Below, piece by piece: positions 59,641 through 64,000 of a DNA stretch of 64,000 nucleotides. The DNA is from Dongia sedimenti. Its GTDB lineage: Bacteria > Pseudomonadota > Alphaproteobacteria > Dongiales > Dongiaceae. Each line of letters begins with the position of its first letter. Position 1 is the stretch's first letter. The stretch is taken from contig JAUYVI010000003.1 in NCBI GenBank assembly GCA_030715195.1, positions 90,960 to 154,959 of the forward strand. The letters run 5' to 3'. Below the pieces are notes generated by a model. The model was not told the origin of the DNA. It was given only the letters and a program-made list of their open reading frames with translations, and did not search any database. Position numbers and translations under genes: made by a program.

Positions 59641-59763
59641 CGCTCGGCACTGGGCGCTCTGCCGAGCGCGCGCACCCGCAGGTGCGCACCCCTCATCCAA
59701 CTTCGGCTAGGTTCGGCGGTGCCTCACCAAGCCTTCGTATCCTTCTCCCACAAGGGGAGAAGG
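59641..59763. repeat. Cluster of palindromic elements between DUF1772 and GDPD genes
   Basis: Three hairpins occur close together: CGCTCGGCA with its complement (59641-59649, 59660-59668), GCGCACC/GGTGCGC just after, and CCTTCTCCC/GGGAGAAGG (59741-59749, 59755-59763). The last, with its upstream CCCCTCATCC, resembles a dispersed intergenic repeat common in alphaproteobacteria, as far as I recall. It may also terminate GDPD transcription. Confidence 0.6.
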
Positions 59764-59778
59764 GCAAAAGCGAGAGGC

Positions 59779-60702
59779 TTAGCCGCGACGGCTTTCGAAC
59801 AGGGCCTGCAGCGCGTCCGGTTCGTCGGTCGTGATCTGATCGACCTTCAGGGCCACCAGGCGCTGCACGCTGCGCGCCGCGCCGGGATGATCGGTGTTGA
59901 GGGTCCAGGCATCCACCGCCTTGCCCGAGGCCCGGAACGGCGCCACCAGGTCGATCCCCATCTCCTCCGCGGCGAGCACGATGCGATAGTCCAGATAGAT
60001 CATCTCCGCCTCGGGCGCGGTCGCGAGCGCGCTTTCCACGAAGTCGAGGCAGTCGATGCCGTCGCGCAGGTGCTCCAGCGTATCGTCGGCGCAGGGGTCG
60101 AAGCCCCGCCGCATCGCCGGAACCGCGGCGGCCAGGCGCGAGACCGCCTGCCAGTCGCAGCCGGTCAGGATGCAGCGGTCGGCGACGCAGGCGAGGGTGC
60201 GGCGGAAATTCTCGACGGTCTGGCGGTCCAGCGCCGCGTCGACTTCCTTCAGATCGAGCTGGACCAAGGCATCCGGTGCGGCCACGCCGCGCGCCAGCTC
60301 CGCCAGGTCTTCGAGCAGGATCAAGCCTTCGCCCGTGGCGGCGCCGTCGCCGCGCAAAGTGAGGCGGCGCAACTGCTCGAGCGAGGCCTCGGCGATCCGG
60401 CCGCTGCCGCTGGTCTCGCGGTCGAGCGTCTCGTCATGCAGGCAGACGAAGCTGTGATCGGCATGGAGGCGCAGATCGACCTCCATCGAGGCGCCGGCGG
60501 CCAGGCCCTCCAGCAACCGGCTTGGCGTGAAGGGCAGGTCGCCACGGCCGCGCTGCAGCCGGTGCCATTTCAACCGGGTGACGTGATCGCCGGCCTCGAT
60601 CGCGATGCCGGTCAAGGAAGCCTCGAAGGCGGCGGGGAGGGCGGGGTCGGCGGCGAGCAGGGCGGTGCCGAGGTCATGCATTTCGATTTCATTCTCTTCC
60701 AT
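59779..60702 (-). CDS. Glycerophosphodiester phosphodiesterase family protein
   Basis: This 307-aa TIM-barrel phosphodiesterase splits glycerophosphodiesters to an alcohol and glycerol 3-phosphate. The metal site is EVDLRLHADHSFVCLHDETL with the GDPD insertion DRETSGSGRI, and a late Asp/Trp region VDAWTLNTD closes the barrel. No signal peptide is visible. The start is uncertain: ATG 60702 or 60681, since N-terminal homology begins later. Confidence 0.85.
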   Translation of the reverse strand: MEENEIEMHDLGTALLAADPALPAAFEASLTGIAIEAGDHVTRLKWHRLQRGRGDLPFTPSRLLEGLAAGASMEVDLRLHADHSFVCLHDETLDRETSGSGRIAEASLEQLRRLTLRGDGAATGEGLILLEDLAELARGVAAPDALVQLDLKEVDAALDRQTVENFRRTLACVADRCILTGCDWQAVSRLAAAVPAMRRGFDPCADDTLEHLRDGIDCLDFVESALATAPEAEMIYLDYRIVLAAEEMGIDLVAPFRASGKAVDAWTLNTDHPGAARSVQRLVALKVDQITTDEPDALQALFESRRG

Positions 60703-60841
60703 TTCTTTACCGGGCACCGATAGCACGGGGTGCATGACGGGGATGTGTCGCCGCTCGGCGCCGGGCGCGTGACGGTTTGACGACATGGCGTCACGACACG
60801 ATGCGCTGGCGGTGACCATCCAGCCGCGCTAAGCAGGACGG

Positions 60842-62074
60842 ATGCGATGGCTTCCGCTCTTGTGCCTGTCCGCGCTCCTGGCCCCGTGCGGGGTGAAGGC
60901 CGATCCCGCCGGGGAGGTCGCGACCCGGGCCTGCTCGGCGCTGTCCGCCCGCGTGGCTGCCGCACCCGGCGACGGTCCGGTGTTCCTGCGCAGCTATGAC
61001 GCGGGTTCAGGTGAGGGGCCCAATCCGGAGCCGGCCCTCGATGCCGCGTTCACCTACGACAATGCCCTGGCGGCGATCGCCCTCAGGGCTTGCGGCGACC
61101 TCGATGGCGCGAAGCGGATCGGCGCGGCCATCTTGCAGGCCTCCGAAGCGGATCGGAGCGGGGCTGCGGGCCGGCTGCGCAACGCCTATCGCCCCGGGCC
61201 GGTGCACGAGACGCCGGTGCCGCCGATGGGCTGGTGGAACAGCACGGAAGGGCGCTGGGACGAGGATGCCTATCAGGTGAGTTCTGCGACCGGCAATCTG
61301 GCCTGGGCCGCCTTGGCGCTGCTGACCTTGGCCGATGCGACCCAGGATCCGCGCTATGCCGACGGCGCGGCGCGCATCGCCCGCTGGGCGGCCGGCGCCA
61401 GCGCGGACGATCGCGCACCGGCGGGATTCGCCGGTGGCCTCTACGGCTATGACGACGCCGCGCAGCCGCTCGGCTGGAAATCCACCGAGCACAATGTCGA
61501 CCTCGCGGCGGTGTTCGACTGGCTTCGCCGTGTGCAACCGGACGGAGCCTGGTCGTCGAATGCCGCGCTGGCGCGGTCTTTCGTCTCGGAGCTCTGGGAT
61601 TCGGAGGCGGGGCGCTTCTATGTCGGCACGCTGCCGGACGGAGTCAGCATCAACCGCAAGAACAGCGGCCTCGACGCGGAGCTGTGGCCGCTGCTCCTCG
61701 ACCAAGCCCCGCAGGAATGGCGGCGGGCACTGGGTTACATCGAGCAGCATCACGCCGTGCGGCCCGGCTTCGACTTCAACGACGACCAGGACGGCGTCTG
61801 GTGGGAGGGCACGGCGCAGGCCGCCTTGGTCTATCGCGCGGTCGGAAACGATCCAAAGGCGGACCGGCTGCTCAGGGCGCTCGGCCGGCGGTTCAGCCCC
61901 GGCGGCCTGCTCTGGGCGACGGATGCGGCCCGGGTCACCACCGGACTGGCTTTATCGCCCAGCAGCACGACCGACGATTTCTATTACTTTCGTCTGCCGC
62001 ATCTGGGCGCGACCGCCTGGGCCGCTCTCGCGGCTTGTGCCTGGAATCCATTCACAGGCGCACCGGTTCGATAA
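60842..62074 (+). CDS. Secreted alpha/alpha-barrel (six-hairpin glycosidase-like) protein
   Basis: This 410-aa protein has a short signal peptide (MRWLPLLCLSALLAPCGVKA) and a helical barrel: FTYDNALAAIALRACGDLDG, TGNLAWAALALLTLADATQD, KSTEHNVDLAAVFDWL and GVWWEGTAQAALVYRAVGND. This repetitive helix pattern occurs in six-hairpin glycosidases. The catalytic acid cannot be assigned. The C-terminus is Phe/Pro-rich. A role in surface sugar processing is an inference. Confidence 0.65.
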   Translation: MRWLPLLCLSALLAPCGVKADPAGEVATRACSALSARVAAAPGDGPVFLRSYDAGSGEGPNPEPALDAAFTYDNALAAIALRACGDLDGAKRIGAAILQASEADRSGAAGRLRNAYRPGPVHETPVPPMGWWNSTEGRWDEDAYQVSSATGNLAWAALALLTLADATQDPRYADGAARIARWAAGASADDRAPAGFAGGLYGYDDAAQPLGWKSTEHNVDLAAVFDWLRRVQPDGAWSSNAALARSFVSELWDSEAGRFYVGTLPDGVSINRKNSGLDAELWPLLLDQAPQEWRRALGYIEQHHAVRPGFDFNDDQDGVWWEGTAQAALVYRAVGNDPKADRLLRALGRRFSPGGLLWATDAARVTTGLALSPSSTTDDFYYFRLPHLGATAWAALAACAWNPFTGAPVR

Positions 62075-62258
62075 ATTTCCAGTAAAAACAATCAGTTGAG
62101 GCGTGAATTTGCGATCCCGGCCTGGGATTCCACACCGCCGAAGTTCACAGTTTCCCAGCGATGATGTATAGAGGAACGGTCGGCATCGCGCCGGGTTGGG
62201 CCTTGTGGCGTCCGCCCGGATTCGATCAGGGCATTTTGTGAAACACAGGGGATTCCCA

Positions 62259-62468
62259 ATGAAGACTTTGAAGATCGCTGTCGGCCTCTCCTTGCTGGTC
62301 GTCGGCCTCTCGGCCTGCGCCGAGAACAACAAGGGTCTGTATGCGAGCGGCGACTATTACAACTCGTTCGGCCGCGGCTACTACCAGCCCTACCAGGACG
62401 GCAGCAGCTTCCACTACCACCACTCCTATTACGCCAAGGCGAACACTGTCGCCGAAGTCGGCGAGTAA
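62259..62468 (+). CDS. Small Tyr-rich lipoprotein
   Basis: This 69-aa protein has a lipoprotein signal (MKTLKIAVGLSLLVVGLSAC) with lipobox LSAC. The mature 50 residues are very rich in Tyr, Ser, His and Gly (DYYNSFGRGYYQPYQ, then FHYHHSYY). No family is recognised. AGGGGA precedes the ATG. It may be an outer-membrane or surface protein. Confidence 0.7.
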   Translation: MKTLKIAVGLSLLVVGLSACAENNKGLYASGDYYNSFGRGYYQPYQDGSSFHYHHSYYAKANTVAEVGE

Positions 62469-62484
62469 TCCCCAGGGTTTTACT

Positions 62485-63021
62485 CTAGCCGCGTTTCCGG
62501 CCGCGCTCGGCCCGCTTCTTGCCGCGGGCCGAGCCGCCGTTCTTCGCGCCCGCCGGCTTCGCCTCGGCCAGCTGCTCGATATGCTCGGCGGCGGCCGCCA
62601 GATCCTCATCCTCGAGCGCATCCTGCGCCTTCGCAGCCAGCGCCTTGTAGCGGTTCTGGATCGCCTGCAGATCCTTGTCTTCAAGGTCTTCGAGATTCAT
62701 CAGCGTATTGTGCGCCCCATCGAGCGCGCGGATGATCTCGTCCAGCTTCAAATGCATGGCCGTCGAATCGCGGTTCTGGGTGTTCTGGATCAGGAACACC
62801 ATCAGGAAGGTCACGATCGTCGTGCTGGTGTTGATGATCAGCTGCCAGGTGTCGCTGAAGGCGAACACCGGACCGCAGGCCGCCCAGCCGACGATCACCA
62901 GGACCGCAGCGACGAAGGTCAGCGGATGGCCCGAGGCCCTGGCGGTATGGCTGGCAAAGCAAGTGAACAGCGAAGGTCCGTGCTGCTTTTTCTGTTCGGA
63001 CGGCTTTTGTCGGTTGCTCAC
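62485..63021 (-). CDS. Low-affinity iron permease family protein
   Basis: This 178-aa protein has two transmembrane helices (ASGHPLTFVAAVLVIVGWAA and DTWQLIINTSTTIVTFLMVF) and the family core LIQNTQNRDSTAMHLKLDEI. A coiled, charged tail with Glu/Ala and basic residues follows. The family resembles part of yeast Fet4, but iron transport by bacterial members is not established. The start codon is GTG at 63021. Confidence 0.85.
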   Translation of the reverse strand: MSNRQKPSEQKKQHGPSLFTCFASHTARASGHPLTFVAAVLVIVGWAACGPVFAFSDTWQLIINTSTTIVTFLMVFLIQNTQNRDSTAMHLKLDEIIRALDGAHNTLMNLEDLEDKDLQAIQNRYKALAAKAQDALEDEDLAAAAEHIEQLAEAKPAGAKNGGSARGKKRAERGRKRG

Positions 63022-63113
63022 GTTATGCCTGCAAGGTTGATGACGGAGCGGGCAATCCGCATTCCGCAAGCGAACAACCCCCATGTCATCCCGGGGTTTC
63101 GTCCCGCGCGAAG

Positions 63114-63599
63114 TCAGCGGACGGCGTTGCGGCCTGGGGAGGCGACTTCCTTGGTGTCTTCCATGGTGAGGATCTGGGCGACCGCGGTGCCATCGACGGA
63201 GAGCGGCAGCATCGCGAACTCGGCGACGCCGCTGCGGCCGTCGGAATAGGCCCAGTGATCGAGCCCGAAGACGGGTGCGGCGCCCTTCAGGACCTCGCGA
63301 TAGCAGGCGAGATAGAAATCCCGGTTGGCGAAGTTCTGCGCGTCCAGAAAGCAGCCGGTGAAATCGCCGCCCGCGTTGGCCGCGACCTCGGTTCCCACCA
63401 GGCGGTAACGGAAGCGGCCTTCGATCACCTCGACGATCATCAGGCAGGGGAGGAGGTCGACCAACTCGGTGGGATCGATCGAGGCGCGCAGCGGGATCCG
63501 CCCGCCGGACGCCTTGCCGCACCAATAGTCGAAGATGCGCCGCACCCGCCCTGACTGGACTTCATCCGCCGAGGCGTAGCGCTTGGGATCGAATCTCAT
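63114..63599 (-). CDS. PAS_5 domain protein
   Basis: This 161-aa PAS_5 (PF07310) protein contains FDYWCGKASGGRIPLRASID, LLPCLMIVEVIEGRFRYRL and GTEVAANAGGDFTGCFLDA. The family is alphaproteobacterial and presumed to be sensory. It overlaps the histidine kinase gene by 4 bases (ATGA) directly downstream of it, so the two form one unit. Confidence 0.87.
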   Translation of the reverse strand: MRFDPKRYASADEVQSGRVRRIFDYWCGKASGGRIPLRASIDPTELVDLLPCLMIVEVIEGRFRYRLVGTEVAANAGGDFTGCFLDAQNFANRDFYLACYREVLKGAAPVFGLDHWAYSDGRSGVAEFAMLPLSVDGTAVAQILTMEDTKEVASPGRNAVR

Positions 63600-64000
63600 G
63601 CGGTCTGCTTCTCCGCGACCGGCTGTTGCCGGATGGGATTGGCGGGCGACTGGGGCGCCGCCGACAACAGAACCCGGGCGATCGTGCCGTTCGGCTGGTT
63701 GCGTTCCAAGGTGAGGGCGCCGCCCATCAGCCTTGCATAGCGCGCGGCGATCGACAGGCCCAGCCCGACGCCTTGCTTCGCGCCGCCGCGCGACAGCACG
63801 TGCTCGCTGATGTTGAACAGATCGCCGACCGTGCGCAGGAACTTGTCGGAGAGGCCGGGACCCGAATCCACGATGCGCAGCATCAGCTCGCCGTCATCGC
63901 CGGTGAGCAGCACCCGGATCGGCGTTCCCTGCGGCGCGGCCATGATCGCATTGCGCAGCAATTCGTCCACGATGGCGCGAAACGCCCGCTCGTCGCCGCA
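63596..64000 (-). CDS. Histidine kinase, C-terminal ATPase domain (5' end outside the window)
   Basis: This partial sensor kinase is open to the window edge. It reads GDERAFRAIVDELLRNAI (N-box), then LRIVDSGPGLSD (G1) and GVGLGLSIAARYARLMGGAL (G2). The dimerisation domain and any sensor lie upstream of its first visible residue, outside the window. It is coupled to the PAS_5 protein by a 4-base overlap. Confidence 0.88.
   Translation of the reverse strand, partial: CGDERAFRAIVDELLRNAIMAAPQGTPIRVLLTGDDGELMLRIVDSGPGLSDKFLRTVGDLFNISEHVLSRGGAKQGVGLGLSIAARYARLMGGALTLERNQPNGTIARVLLSAAPQSPANPIRQQPVAEKQTA

Overview
The window is a GC-rich, gene-dense stretch of chromosome from an alphaproteobacterium. 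The placement rests on family content: bacterial transglutaminase-like cysteine peptidase, UPF0262, DUF2948, a PAS_5 protein, DUF3096, and the block murA, DUF2948, hisG, UPF0262, LMW phosphatase, infA, maf, RNase E/G, yacG, tRNA-Phe. A Rhodospirillales-type soil or rhizosphere organism fits best, but no rRNA is present to settle it. There is no CRISPR array, no insertion sequence and no recognisable prophage.

Layout. 1-7 kb: end of pcm, an NlpD-like lipoprotein, two cysteine-peptidase-like proteins, a DUF815 ATPase and an SbmA/YddA-type ABC exporter. 7-11 kb: cysH, a NIPSNAP protein, then a minus-strand set of ECF sigma factor, RskA-like anti-sigma factor, ferritin-like protein and cytochrome c. 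11-15 kb: CaiD-like hydratase, glycosyltransferase, XRE regulator, haem-oxygenase-like protein, GntR regulator. 15-25.5 kb: a carnitine catabolic operon (BKACE, L-carnitine dehydrogenase, betainyl-CoA thioesterase, acyl-CoA dehydrogenase) with its CdhR-type regulator, divergent from a complete peptide-type ABC importer. 25.5-29.5 kb: soluble winged-helix/TPR regulator divergent from an NmrA-cupin-MBL operon. 29.5-30.6 kb: a promoter, a leader of about 470 nt with three repeats, and a DUF2280 gene. 30.6-39.5 kb: CocE-type hydrolase, small membrane proteins, oxidoreductases, truncated globin, TPR protein, response regulator, tRNA-Thr. 39.8-47.5 kb: the conserved murA to tRNA-Phe housekeeping block, without hisD and with a FecR-domain gene inserted. 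47.6-54.4 kb: hemerythrin protein, a B12-dependent diol dehydratase with fused large and medium subunits, two dehydrogenase-fold genes, an AAA ATPase and small proteins. 54.4-64 kb: GH79-like glycosidase, PAS histidine kinase, a second DUF2280 gene again behind a strong promoter and a repeat-bearing leader, small secreted proteins, GDPD, an alpha/alpha-barrel protein, an iron-permease-family protein, and a PAS_5 plus histidine kinase pair cut by the window edge.

How genes work together. The 15-19 kb operon gives L-carnitine to 3-dehydrocarnitine to betainyl-CoA plus acetoacetate to glycine betaine. With the acyl-CoA dehydrogenase and the CaiD-like hydratase, entry from gamma-butyrobetaine through CoA esters is plausible; no CoA ligase was found here.

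The least explained feature is the pair of DUF2280 loci about 27 kb apart. Both have a near-consensus promoter with 17-bp spacing, then a long leader carrying direct repeats that differ between the two loci, then a paralogous DUF2280 gene. This could be a small undescribed RNA-protein module or a mobile remnant.
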